Below, one piece after another: positions 45,501 through 58,822 of a stretch of DNA of 64,000 nt. The stretch comes from Conus ventricosus. Lineage: Eukaryota > Mollusca > Gastropoda > Neogastropoda > Conidae. The position numbers and the translations under genes are program-made. The stretch's first letter is position 1. Each line of letters opens with the position of its first letter. Below the pieces are notes generated by a model, which saw nothing but the letters and a program-made list of their open reading frames with translations, was not told the DNA's origin and searched no databases. The DNA is taken from NCBI GenBank assembly GCA_018398815.1, contig CM031600.1, positions 55,870,223-55,934,222 of the forward strand, given 5' to 3'.

Positions 45501-48500
45501 CTGATAGTGTCTTTGGATGATATATGCTGACTTCCATAAAAAACGCGAAAAATTGAAAGGCTATTTTTCGGGTGAAAAGGGGTGAATATACAATATTGAA
45601 CCATTGTGGCAAGTTGTTTGGGTCCAAGACTCACGTGCAGTGAAAAAATTGTGTGAGCAACACATCATTCCCGGCATTGGAGGGTCAACAAAAATGGCAA
45701 ACTGGTTGCTGCATGTGAGGCACGTGCACACCATGCAGAGCAAAGTTAACCAGCGACAAGTACGCAGGCATGCAGCCTTTATAAAGCCGCGCTACAAGGT
45801 TCAGATAACGACTTGCCGTCTGAGCGCTACAGAGATGCCAAGACTACGAGCAGAGGAACGCAATCGTGCCCTAGGCCATCTGGAGGCTGGTGTGGATGCC
45901 AGGCAGGTCGCCAACATCTTTAACGTCCACATCTCAACCATCTATCGTCTGCAGCACCGCATGCGAGTCACTGGTACCACTGATGATCATCCCCGGCCAG
46001 GCCGTCCTCGGGTCACCACACCAAGAGAGGATCACCATTTTGTTCGAACCCATCTGCGGGACAGGCAGCAAACAGCCGCTAACACTGCTCGACAGGTGCC
46101 TGGGAATCTCCAGCAACGAATCAGCCTCAACACTGTGCGGCGGCGTCTTCAGGAGAACGGGCTGGCATGTAGGCGTCCTCACAGAGGTCCGGTACTGACA
46201 CCAAGACACCGGCAGGACAGGCTGCAGTGGGCACAAGCCCGAATCAACTGGTGCAGGCAGCAGTGGGGACGTATACTGTTCTCAGATGAGAGCCGTTTTT
46301 GTATTGACATGGCTGACGGTCGTGTCAGAATATGGCGTCGACCTGGTGAACGCTATGCTGACTCCTGTGTGGTAGAGCGGAACCCCTGGGGAGGCCCGAA
46401 CGTTATGATATGGGGTGCAATTGGCATTAACCACGCCATAGGACCAGTCATCTTTCAGAACATTGGTCCTGGTCGCGGACAGGGTGTCAATGCACAGCGC
46501 TACATCCACCAGGTGCTCAGACCCCATGTCGTTCCTTTTTTTGCGCAACACCCAAACTCAGAGCTGCCAACCTACTCATGCGGCTTACAGTAGCATTTCA
46601 CAATTTTCACAGTAGCATTTCCAATTTGACAGTAGCAACTTAATTTTGCGCGCGTTCTAAAAAGAAATCAGGCCTATAACCAGTTTTACGGACCACATTA
46701 AAGCTACAGTACTCTTAGTATATCTATAAATGTTATTATACAGAGATGAAGCAGAGGAAGAGGGCAAATTGTAAAAAAAAATCTACGTGCTACAGTAAAA
46801 CCGAAAGCGGAAATGCAGTTCCGACAGACCGATGGAGACGTTACTTAGCGCTGTCCAAACAAAACGAAAGTATCTTCGAATTTTTTGTTTCGCCGTAGCA
46901 ATTTAATGATCGTAGTAGCGTCGTAGCAAGCATTCTCTTGGCGTAGCAAACTACGGCGATCTCGTAGCAGTTGGCAGCTATTCAAACTGGACATTCCAAC
47001 AGGACAATGCAAGACCACGCACAGCCAGGGCCACCCAGCAATTTCTTCAGCATAACAACGTCAATGTGCTGCCCTGGCCAGCCCTCAGTCCCGATTTAAA
47101 CCCAATAGAACATTTTTGGGGTGAACTTGGCAGACGGTTGGACCTCCTGCGTCCACGACCAGCAACAGCGGCTCAACTTCACTAGGCCATCGTCCATGTG
47201 TGGGCTGGTGTGCCAAGGGGACGCATCAACCACCTGGTCCACTCAATGAGCCGCAGGTGTCAAGCAGTTGTCCATGCAAATGGTGGCCACACACGGTATT
47301 AGGACTTCAAGCTGGTTTGTCACGTGACCTTGGATTTTCTACTCAAAGACATATTGCTGATGACATTTTCACACATTACCGGTGTAATGAATCAAATCAC
47401 GTTGAATTCTCGCTTCCACACTGTACAATTGTGACCAATAAAATTCGCCCCTAACCTTCAGCTTGTTTTGCTTTCGCGTTTTTTATGGAAGTCAGTATAT
47501 ATTCTTCTAATTTTTTTACCTCCCCCCCCCCCTCCCCCTTTTGTTATCCTTGGCATCGGCGTGTGTGTGTGTGTGTGTGTTGTGTGTGGTGTGTGGTGTG
47601 TGTGGTGTGGTCTGCAAAATAATTATGTTATTATTTACTATAACTGCAGATAGGCAAGTTGTTCTTGTTGAAACTAAACTAGTTCAAACTGGCACAAAGA
47701 AGCAAACTCATTATGGGCGATCACTCTTGCTGCCTATCTGAGCATGGAGGGAAGGTTAGTTCCCTTCGCTCCCAATTTTCAACTTTTTTTCTCTTTGAAA
47801 AGGAATCTGGATGATATGGTGATGTTCCATGCCAATGAGATATAAGGTATCTGTTTGGACAGGTAAGTATGAGAAAATGTTTATGTATGTGAATAGCGAA
47901 TTAAAGTTGTGTGGGTTTTTTTTTTGGGGGGGAAGGGTCCAAAAAAGTTATTTAGGCACTGAATCTTCATGGCCTTGCTTGGTAAAGGAAAACACCACTG
48001 AGTGAATCTTAACATGCTGTTCTTTATTGACATCCTCTTTGCAAGAGCATTCCAACTCCAATACTTTGCAATACAGATTCCAAGACAGTTGACAGAAGAT
48101 ACTTTTTTCTAAAGTAGGGTTGTTCCATCTGTTTTAAAGGCCATGAGGTTCCTCAATAGGGAACAAGACAGGGCATTTCATTTCCGTGAATGACACTCAA
48201 TGTCCAAAATTCCGTCTCTGACTGATAAGATGATCATGTTCAGTTGGAGGAGTTGACAACACAGTTATCAGCCAAACACCCTTGCTATTGCATTCTGGTT
48301 ATGAAAGTCCAAAATGAATGGTTCTTGGAGGACAAAATGCCACTTAAACCGATTTCAGTAATGTGCATAAAAACTTATGTGACAAGATGTAACGTTAAGT
48401 TTTAATATCCACTCTGATGGCTGAAGAGGTCGAGAAAACTTAGCATTTTGTGTAACTGTGGTGTGGCACATGATCCCAAACACTATCTTCTACTGCTTTT

Positions 48501-51500
48501 CTTTCATACGCCACGGCTGTTCAGAGCAAGCCACTTAGTTCTGAGAGTCAGGGGAGTTTACAGCTCTCCCACAGCTGCAGAGGCCAAGCCGTGAATGCAG
48601 GTCAAGGAAAGGGGTGTTTTCTGCAGGCTGCTCCCCACCAGCCAGCTAACCGTGCTGTACTCGACCAACTGAATGTCATCTGTGTACAGCCGGTCTGGCA
48701 GCAATGTGTTCGGCATTGATGAGCGGCCATTACAAATGGGGCTCTTAGTTTGATAATCAGTGGTTGTCATGAAAAATGTAATATATCTGTGCTCTTGAGA
48801 TGACTGAATAGGCGAATTCCCGACAATTCTTTTAATACCAAACTCGACTAGGTTTATTTTCCTGTAGATAATGTAGATACGGCATGAAAGCTTGTACACA
48901 AGAGGTCAGGCGATATTCAAACAATGACAACACACACACACAATTGTGAAAGAATGACGTCATCACTTTCTGGGAACTTAATTTTCCCTAGTTAACTAGT
49001 ACACAAGTTTGATACATGCCTCTGCTTGGACTACAACAACAAAAATGTTGGGTCAGACTCGGCTTGTTTGTTCGGCCCTATAACTAAGTGTCTCGAATGG
49101 GACAGAAAAATAAAGCTGTGACGCCGATTTAAACAATCACCATTCCCGAACTTATGTGGTAGTTTCAGAGGGGATGACATGGGTTCACTCAGTCCAGATT
49201 GTAATGCCAACTTTTCAAAATAATTTGCCAGAAATGCCTGTTTTTCTGTCAGTCTTCTGCACTTGGCCCTTTATCTTCCTGTGCTGCCGGACAGGCCAGT
49301 GGTCAAATGGTTAGGGCAGCTTTTTTGTTTGTTTGTTTTCCTGTGGGGTTGGATTTGTTGTTGTTGTTGTTGTTGATTACTTTGCTTGAGGTCCATGTAG
49401 GACCCTAAAACTTATGTGGCTTTTCACATGATGACAGAGTGAAAGGGATGGATGGGTTGACAGCAAGAAAAGTTGATGTACTCTATAACGTGAGAAAAAA
49501 CAAACAAGAAAAATGGTCAAATGAGAAATATTCACCTGTGAACCCTACATGCTTTGACTGGCAGCAAGTATTGCTTGCAAGCAGGAACTACCGAGTCGGA
49601 GCAGTTCTCCACCCTTTCTAACTATTTGCAGTCAATTTTCTTATGATATCTGCCATACAGCCACACCTTCGCATGTGATTATGAAGCCATGAGGGAAATC
49701 AAATTCTGTATGCATGATGTGACCAAGCATGGCTACAATGAACAAGCATTTAAAAACAAGGCAACACAAAGATTTTTAGTTGTCTCTTCCAAGCCATTCT
49801 CCGTAGGGAAATAATAGTTTAGTAATGACCTGAGAGAGCTGAAGAGCATTGAAAATCCCCAAATCAAAGGGATCATAACAATGTGGACTAGCAAACATAA
49901 CAATGTGGACTGGCAAACATAACAATGTGGACTGGCAAAAAAAATCTATCAGAAAAGATGGGTCAGCACCGATACATTCTGCTCTTCACTAAAGATCTGT
50001 CTACCCCAAATCTGGCCTGACAATGTACAAAGAACTGTTTGTCAGTCATTTTCTAAACAATGACCAGATTCTCATGAAGGGAGATTCTTGACAAATAGCA
50101 TGACAGTCTATTGACATACAGGTACAAGGTACTGGGGGAACTGGGGGATTGGGTGGAGGAGGTTAGGGTAAATTTTTTTTCCTTTAAGCTTTTCTTGTCT
50201 GGTACCCAAGATCAAAGGGCTGACCATTACCAATACTTTTAAGGAATACCTCAAAGATTAAGTCTCCCTCTCTCTCTCACACACACTTTTGTGATAGACA
50301 AAAGAGATGAAAAACACAACAATATCCCCTTACAAATAAATGGGGAAGAGTACATACATTTAGGGAAAAAAATTAAGTATCCAACTTCTTCCTATCTTTC
50401 GCAATCTTTGAATCACGAAACATCAACTTGATATCTTTAAAAAAATAACTGTGCATATGGGAAGATTGGCATCACACATCAGCTTGCACAGATTGCTTGG
50501 CCTCAGATTATGTCATGTCTCTCCATACTTTATCTGTCATACTCCATGCACACTGGGAACATGGTCTGACTGGAGGCATCGCTACACCTTCCAGTATGGC
50601 CAAAGAAAATGTTGTTTATGCTTCACTGTTTTGACAAAATGTGCTGCACTCTGCCAGATCATTGTTTAAATTACCCTTTTTCATGGAAATGTTTTTCCAT
50701 CATGAAACTGAAGTCTGTGACCAAGAAGCCATTAGGCCCCACATCTTTCAGCAGCAAAGAAATTCACTAACATCTGGTCAGTGGGGAACACACACACACA
50801 CACGTCAGTATGTTTTTACAACACTTGACCACTGGTAAAATGTCCTTGACACATTTTCTTCTTTTAATTCTTATATGATCATTTGCAAGACCTCCATATT
50901 TTTAACCGAGTGACGCAGCATAGTATATTGTGTAGGTTGGGGAATGGTGCAAAAATATCATATAGTGTGAAATATGTTCAAGTTGACAGGTCTGTCTTGA
51001 GATGCTGATTTCAACGTGAAGGACCCTTGAAGTACGACCTATGTGTTGCCAATACCTGATCGTCTTGACAAATAATGAACCATATCAGTTACTATTTGTT
51101 TATCAAGAATTGCAAGATTCTATTTCTTTAAGTTGACATGACTGTATGAGCACAACTTTTGATGCAACAGCTATTGCAGCTAGCCGTACATAGACGGTCT
51201 ACATCTACTCAGCTGATACAATGTATCGGTGTGTATTTATAATGTTGTGTTAAACAGCGAACTTTTCACGTGCAACCTCTCTTTACATAGACATGTGATT
51301 ACAGGTAAAAGTGTGCATTCGGCTCTGTCTATTACCTGTGATTTTGTCTCTTGTCTAATAAGAGTATTAATGTGCACAGATCTCTCATCCCTGTTAAAAC
51401 AACAACAAAAGGATAACAGGGAAAAATAACAACCTGAATGAGAATTAGTAAGCAGCACATATACAGGTAATATGGAGAAACAAAGTAACACAAACAAGAA

Positions 51501-54500
51501 CAAATATCCCAGGTTGTTACACAACAGCTAGTAGTTTCCCCTTACCCACATTTCCAGCAACTGATTCTCATGGTTGAAGGTCATGCCTCCGGTGTACTGT
51601 CGATGGCACAACATCACGATGAAAGAATATTTGATGCGCAAGGCAATCATGCGCTTGAAGTCATCATAGGCCTTGTTTCTTCGAATCATCACCTTCTCAA
51701 GACTCTGAGGACAACAGAAAAGTGAAGTCACACAAAGAGAAAATGAGAACACTTTGACAGCACTTACTTACCATCATGTCTAATGTCTTCCGCATATGGC
51801 AGATTTTAATGCTGCCTGTAAACTCTTTCATGGCTAGCAGTTGTGGAAGCAACGCATCAGTCTTTGACTCAGCAAACTGGTGAAGCGAGCATATGCTGCT
51901 CTGCGCTTCTGCAAGGCTTCTTGCAATTTCTGGATACAAACCAAAGTGACACTGTTAAACTGTTGCTTGCCCATCATTATCAGTTCAAGCCTGGGTAAAG
52001 AATGCATGCACAAACATGGAGAAAGAGCTTTATATCCGCAAACCCATATCAAGGACTGGAGAGGGACACCCAAATGCCTTGTTGGAAACTTCACTCTCAA
52101 AACATACATTTTACCTTGGCTTTGTACAATAGAGTGAGTGACTTTCCCATGCCTTCTCCAAGGACGCGCAGTCTTCAAGAGGCATGATGATATTTCTCCA
52201 CAAATCCTTCTTTCCGGCCAAAAACCGTACACTTGAAGACCAGCCCTTGATGTTAAGCTCACCTCCGCTGACTCCTTCATCATCCTATTCCAGGCCCAGT
52301 GATCACAGATATGCAGGTTAACTGTCCTATCACAGCACTGAGGATGCACCTCAGAGGACCCCAGAGTCAGCCCCGTGAGCTCCCTTCATGACCATACTAA
52401 ATGAAACACCATTACAAAACTGCAGACGATAAGCACCTGGCTCAGACTGGTAATTTGCCAGGCTTATGTTTATAACCAAAACTGCTTCCCCCCCGAAGTG
52501 GCTATTAGGGCACATGAAGTCCAGGCTTCCAGTGCCATTGTGCCCTCTGGCGCAACCTTCCAGTAGCCAACACAGTAGGAAAAAAGATGGGCATGGGCAA
52601 GTCCTTTGGACTTGTACGGAAGCTGGACGTTCCCCCCCCCACAGTCTCCACTATTTTGCGAGCATACCGCAAGCATAGCGGGTAAGTTGACGGATCCCCC
52701 ACCCTCAACTCTGGGGCTTGTCTACCTTGTATGCGAACTGAATTGGGCCGACTGCGCGGAAGAAACCACTGTGGTTCAACGGGTAAAAGGGGCAATTTCC
52801 ACAATGCGTTGTGGAGCGCCCCAGGACGTTCGAGACACAAAAGGCGTCACGGTCTCCACGCACCCCAATCTATCCCTGCTGTCTCAACTTTGTCTTGCCA
52901 CTGGACACAAATGGACTGGGGCGAGAGAGTGAGGCCTGACAACCCGCAACTCTCTCTCTTTAAAATAATCCAAGTCAAGCGCAAGTCATGACTTCAAACC
53001 CCACTGCGCAACTTCAAGTCCTGGGGGCGATGGGCAAGTGGCGAAGGCAGCGGGTGTGGACACACTGGGAGCTGTCAGTCACAACCGCACACAGGCAGCC
53101 AAGGGCATGTGGTCGCTCTCTACTGGACGAAGCAGAAGTGGAGTTTGGCAGCCCCCTGGGTGTCTGAGCAGCCCTTTTCAGACCACACTGCTCACCTCCA
53201 TAGCAAGTGGAAGGGGCTAGAAAAGGTGCCCTAAACATTTCCTGCTTCACCCCTTTCTCTGGCCAGCAAACCGCGGCTGGGGGGTGTCCCTCCCAGCGGT
53301 CAAACTACAAGAAAACAAAAACAAAGGTGCTCAACCTCGCACATGGAACGTCGACACATTCTTCTGGAGCGGACGCAGCAGCACTGAACGGCGAGAGGCA
53401 GGCGTGTGAAACTGCCATCAGATCCCATCTCACCCGGAAAAATTGTCAAGCTTCCGAGGGCATAAACGATCCGTCTGAGACACTCGAGCTTCCACTTGGA
53501 AACAAGAAGAGTGCAACACTAATTAGCGCATCCGCCCTAACAATGACCAACCTAGATGACATCAAGGACAAGTTCTATGAAGAACTAGACCCTCTCCCTC
53601 GTGTAGTCCCACCACCTGAAAGCTAATCATACTCGGGGACTTCCAACGCCAGAGTGGGGAAACCCATCACCAGACCTGGGAAGGGATCATTGGGAGACAC
53701 GTACTGGCAACTGCAACAAACAATGGCCTCCTGCTTCTCAAGATGTGCGCTACTCAAGACCTTGTCATCACCAACACTCTGTTTTCCCCCTCCCTACCCG
53801 CAACAAGACATCATGGATGCATCCAACGCTCCAAGCATTGGATCTGATTGATTAGTCATCACCAGGAAGAGAGATGTGCGAGATGTGAGAGTGACGAAGG
53901 CCATGTGTGGTGCCGACTGCTGGACTGATCATCGCCTCCTCATAAGAAGATTTCTCCAATGACCTAATGGCAGCTGCCCAAGAAACGAGAGATGACCACA
54001 GCAGCATTGAAGAGCAGTGGGAGGCCTTCAGAGATGCAGTCTACTTTTCTGCCCTCGAACACCTCAGACCAGCAACCCGTAGAAACCAAGACTGGTTTGA
54101 TGAGAAAGATACAGAAGTGCAGACACTGCGTCAGAGAAACACCAGCTGTTTTAGAGTGCACCAGAATGACCCCACATCACAAGCTAAGGGAAAATGCCTT
54201 CACCAGTGCAAAACAAAAAGTGCAGAAGAACTTCGCGAAATGGCATGATGCCTGGTTCAGCAAAAAGGGCGATGAAATCCAGGGGTACCAGACAGTCCCG
54301 ACACCAAGCGTTTCTATGATGCTCTGAAGGCTGTGTATGGACCCCGTCCTCCGGCTCCCCCCCTCTCCTCAATGCAGATGGGACCCAGCTGCTGACAGAA
54401 AAAGAAATTTTTGGAGAGATGGGCTGAACATTTTTAACAGGTTCTCAACCGCCCTGCCTCGATCAACGACGAGGCCACTGCACGCCTACCTCAAGTGGAG

Positions 54501-57500
54501 ATCGGGCAAGACCTTGACAACCCCCCCCCCCCCCCCCCCCCCCACAGAAGAAGTAGTCAGAAAGGCAATCAAACAACTTTCCTGTGGCAAAGCCCAGGAT
54601 CTTGATGCAATCCCTGCCCAAGTTTACAAATCAGGAGGCCCAGCCTTGAAAACAGAAGCTGATGCAGCTCTTCCAGTCCATATGGAATGAAGAGAGGGTC
54701 CCACAACAGTTGCAAGATGCTAACATTCTCCACATCTACAAGAGAAAAGCAACCGCCAGTCCGGACAATCACTGAGGTATCTCTCTCTTGTCCATAGCTG
54801 GGAAGATCTTGGCTCGTGTCCTGCTCAACCCCCTTTCTATTACACCTTGAGCAGGGTCTCCTCCCAAAAGTCAGTGTGGCTTTTGTGCAGAACGTGGAAC
54901 TGCTGACACGATATTTGCTGCATGACAGCTCCAGGAAAAAATGCCAAAGCAGCAGAGCAATCTGTTCATGACCTTTGTCGATCTGACCAAGGCCTTCGAT
55001 ACGGTCAACAGAGATGGCTTGTGGAAGATCATGGAGAAATTTGGCTGTCCCCGCAGGTTCATTACGATCACCGACGGTTCCACGACGGCAGATGGTGAAA
55101 GTACTGGATGATGTAGACGCGTCAGAAGCCTTCCAGTGACCAACGCGTAAAGCAAGGCTGCACTCTCGCCCCCACACTCTTCAGCAAGCTCTCCGCCATG
55201 CTGACTGACGCCTTCCGTGACTTTCCAGGGTGGTGTACACGTCAGATACAGAACTGATGGTGGGCTGTTCAACCTCAGGCGACTACGGGCTGTTAAAAAG
55301 GTGAAAGAGACCGTCATCAGGGACTTCTTGTTTGCTGATGACTGCGCCCGGGGCAATGCCAGCACAGAGCAGATGAAGCAGCACAAATGGACTGCCTCTC
55401 ACGACCTGCGACAACTTCAGTATCACCATCAGCACCAAAAAGACCAAAGTGATGTATCAGCCTGCCCAGGTAAACCCTAGCAGGAACCACACATCACGGT
55501 AAAGGGACAGAACTTACAGGCAGTTGACAACTTCACCTATCTGGACAGCACACTCTCATGAGCTGTGAACATTGACGCAGAGGTCAGGAACAGGATTGCC
55601 AAAGCCAGCTTGTGTTTGGGAGACGCCATGAAAATGTCTGGGAGCGGAGAGGACTAAGCCTTACCACCAAGCTGAAGGTCTACCGTGCAGTGGTACTAAC
55701 CACTCTCCTCTATGCCAGTGAGACCTGGACTGTCTATAGCAGACACGCCAAACAGCTTAACCACTTTCACCTCAGCTGTCTCCGCGGACTCCTACACATC
55801 AAGTGGCAGGACGAAGTCCCAGACACTGAGGTCTTGGAAAGGGCCAGCATCCCCAGCATCTACACTCTCCTTCAGAAATCCTGAGCCAGATGGGCTGGCC
55901 ACATCGTCAGAATGCCAGATAGTCGACTGCCGAAACAACTGCTGTACGGAGAATCGAGTCAGGGCAAGCGCAAAGTTGGGGGGCAGAAGAAACTCTTCAA
56001 GGACTGCCTCAAAGTGTCCCTCAAAGGCCTGAACATTAGCCTCAACACCTGGGAGCCGCTTGCCCTGGACCGCCCAGCCTGGCGAAGCAGCATCACAAAG
56101 GGTGCATATACATCAGAGAAGAAACGCACAGCAGAAGCGAGAGAAAGCCAGCCGTGCGCAAGGCCAGAGCTACCTCCACCTCCACTGTTGCACCCACCCA
56201 CATGTGGGCGTTTCTTCCGAGCCCAGATCTGCCTCATCAGCCACCTGCGGACCCACACTCAGCGATCTTCCATCTGAGATTGAAGTCATGGTCATCTTTG
56301 AAATTGAAGGACGAACAACAACAGGAATAAAAAAGAATCTATCCACAAACAAGACATCCAGTGAAAGCTTTGATGAAGATAATCCATACTAAAAGTCCCT
56401 TCTTTCAAAGACCTGGTTTTCTGCAACCCTTTTCTCTTAACCATTTACATGATTTACCTCCCAATAAGCACTCTCTTTAGAATCAATTGTTACAGATTTT
56501 TGGAGAATGTTATACACCAGTATCACACAATCGATTTATTAGAAAGAAAAGAAATAATCTTTTATGCAGTCCGTTACAAGTTTTGGTGTTCTGGAAAATT
56601 CATGCTGATTGTGCCCAACCTGTGCATACTTCTTGTGTGGTTTTACCTGTATGAATCTCTTGAAGCTTTTCACCTCCTTTTGGATCTCCATGTACCTTGA
56701 CTTGGTTTCCTGGTAGCGGTGTGTGATTTCTACCGGATCTCCTTGCCTGCGCATGTTCATAAGAAAAAGAACACAAAAGCATCACACTGACCCTTGAAAA
56801 CAGGGTTGATATCTTTCTATTAATCCCATCAGTCAAAATTTCAAACAACTGACAAGGCCTGACGACACAAAGATTGTCAAAAGCACACAAACTGCTAGAA
56901 ACACGATGTATAACAGTATACATTCTGAAATATGTCAGATGCTGGTTAATAGTGATATAACTATGATAAACAACAGTCTAGTTTAACAAGTAATGCTTTC
57001 AAATATACAACACTTTTCAGGACTGTATATTATTCGGCATTTCTGTACATTTTCTGCTTCACTGTGGTGTAGTAAATATAGCACAGACAGTAGTACCAAC
57101 AAATTTCCAACCCAGTGCCTTCCCATCATCAAACTTTGATGGTTACCAGAATACAGTGGCGGCTGTCTTATATTCATTGGTTTCATGCTGTCCTTGTGAT
57201 CCTTTGAAGTCGTGGAGATTTGTGTCCCTAAGCTCAAGGCATTTCAAGTCTTTTAAAATTAAGCCACAATATCGCCATGTTTTTCAACCCTGTAGAGGTC
57301 CCAAGTCCGAGTCAGGTTGCTCACAGCCCAGCTGACCTTGGAGGTCAAATCAGGATGGGCCAATTCCCCAGGAATGCCTGTATAACAGAACGGCACTTAG
57401 CTCATCACACTCAGGGAGAAGAGAAGGGTTGAATTCAAAGTCACCATGAGAGCAAGGCATGAGCAGATGGAACGAAGAGTTCTATGGCAGTTTTCTTCAC

Positions 57501-58759
57501 TCTTATGACAAAGTGATGACAACCAGGATTATAAAGACCTGTTTCTAGGTAAAGAATCCATGAAAAGTGTGTATTCTATGCTTCGTTTTATAAAGTATCC
57601 TTATCAGGTCCAACCACTTCCTATTAACACAGACACCTATAATAAGAAATATTCTTGTCCCGAAAGGATGCTCTTGACTGTGCGGTCATATTTCAGTTGA
57701 CAGCTCACACAAGGAATTTAAACTGGCTGAAATGATAAACCTCACGTTTACACACCTCATTGGGGTCTGAACCCTCATTGGGGGATAACTGAAATGATAA
57801 ACCTAACATTTACACACCTCATTGAGGTCTGAACCCTCACTGGGGTATAACTGAAATGATAAACCTCACATTTACACCCCTCATTGAGGTCTGAACCCTC
57901 ACTGGGGATAACTGAAATGATAAACCTCACATTTACAAATCTCATGGAGGTCTGAACCCATGATCTTGCAGTCCACAATGCCGATTCCTCTAAATTACTA
58001 CGAAACATGTCCGAACAGAAAGTGTATGACAAAGCAAGAGTCGGCAGCTCAATTAATGGGATACATTATAGTTTCCCTGTAACTCACAGGAATCACCGTC
58101 TTTCAGCCTGTCAGATTTCACATTACTGACTAGATCAAATCAAATCAAATCAAACTGTCACAGCAAAAGCTAAATGTAGTCACCAACTGGCTGCACACAC
58201 ACACACAGAGCATGAGTGAGCAGGAGAGGAGGGGAGAAAAGGGGAGGGGGACTAACAGAGAGAAAACATAGCAGTTACTATTTTACAATAATAACTTTAT
58301 CCTGAAGCCAGCGATCGAGATCTGGCTGTCACTGGAAAAGTTTGATCTATCTTTTGTTTGTAAATATCTTCATGCTGTCACTGGAAAAGTTCGATCTATC
58401 TTTTGTTTGTAAATATCTTCATGTCAGTTCAACTGGCATATGAGGAGTCATGCACATGCATTTTTCAACAATACACACCTGGTGAACATTTTCCATTTTT
58501 TCAGACTCTGCTACTCACATATCTTCCTCCTGTCTGATTCGGATGTTGACCTGATTCACCTCTCGCTCAATGGCAGCGGGTGTGCGGGCCGTGCAGATGC
58601 GCTCAGGACAAATCTGTTCAGCCTTGGCAATGTCTTCCTGTGGTGGACAAAAGATCCAGACTGATGTATGATAGCCACCTTTAGTCTCTGATAAACTTTA
58701 GAACTGCCTCTCTGCACAATTGTTTGATTGATCTCCGAGTTTCTTTCTTACCTGGTGTG

Positions 58760-58822
<63 letters not shown>

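Larger units (their letters stand above)
45525..47497 (+). mobile_element. Tc1/mariner transposon
   Basis: Terminal inverted repeats: TGACTTCCATAAAAAACGCG starts at 45528 and its reverse complement ends at 47494. TA duplications flank it (45523-45524, 47498-47499). Removing the 421-bp MITE inside (46561-46981) leaves about 1.55 kb, normal for Tc1 elements. It sits in the large SMC6 intron in the opposite orientation. Confidence 0.9.

Noticed and set aside
48558..48899. 113-codon - strand ORF
   Set aside because: No recognisable family; atypical composition and no splice or start support.
49290..49325. Truncated SINE head (CCAGTGGTCAAATGGTTAGG)
   Set aside because: A-box-like only; no B box and no body.
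51772..51929. Constitutive SMC6 exon
   Set aside because: SFKRFIQ (56647 exon) must join SLEKVMIRR (51704 exon) to match the SMC6 family; inserting this ORF would add 53 extra residues and it has a broken frame.
57775..58032. 85-codon - strand ORF
   Set aside because: Three tandem copies of the minisatellite unit, not a protein.
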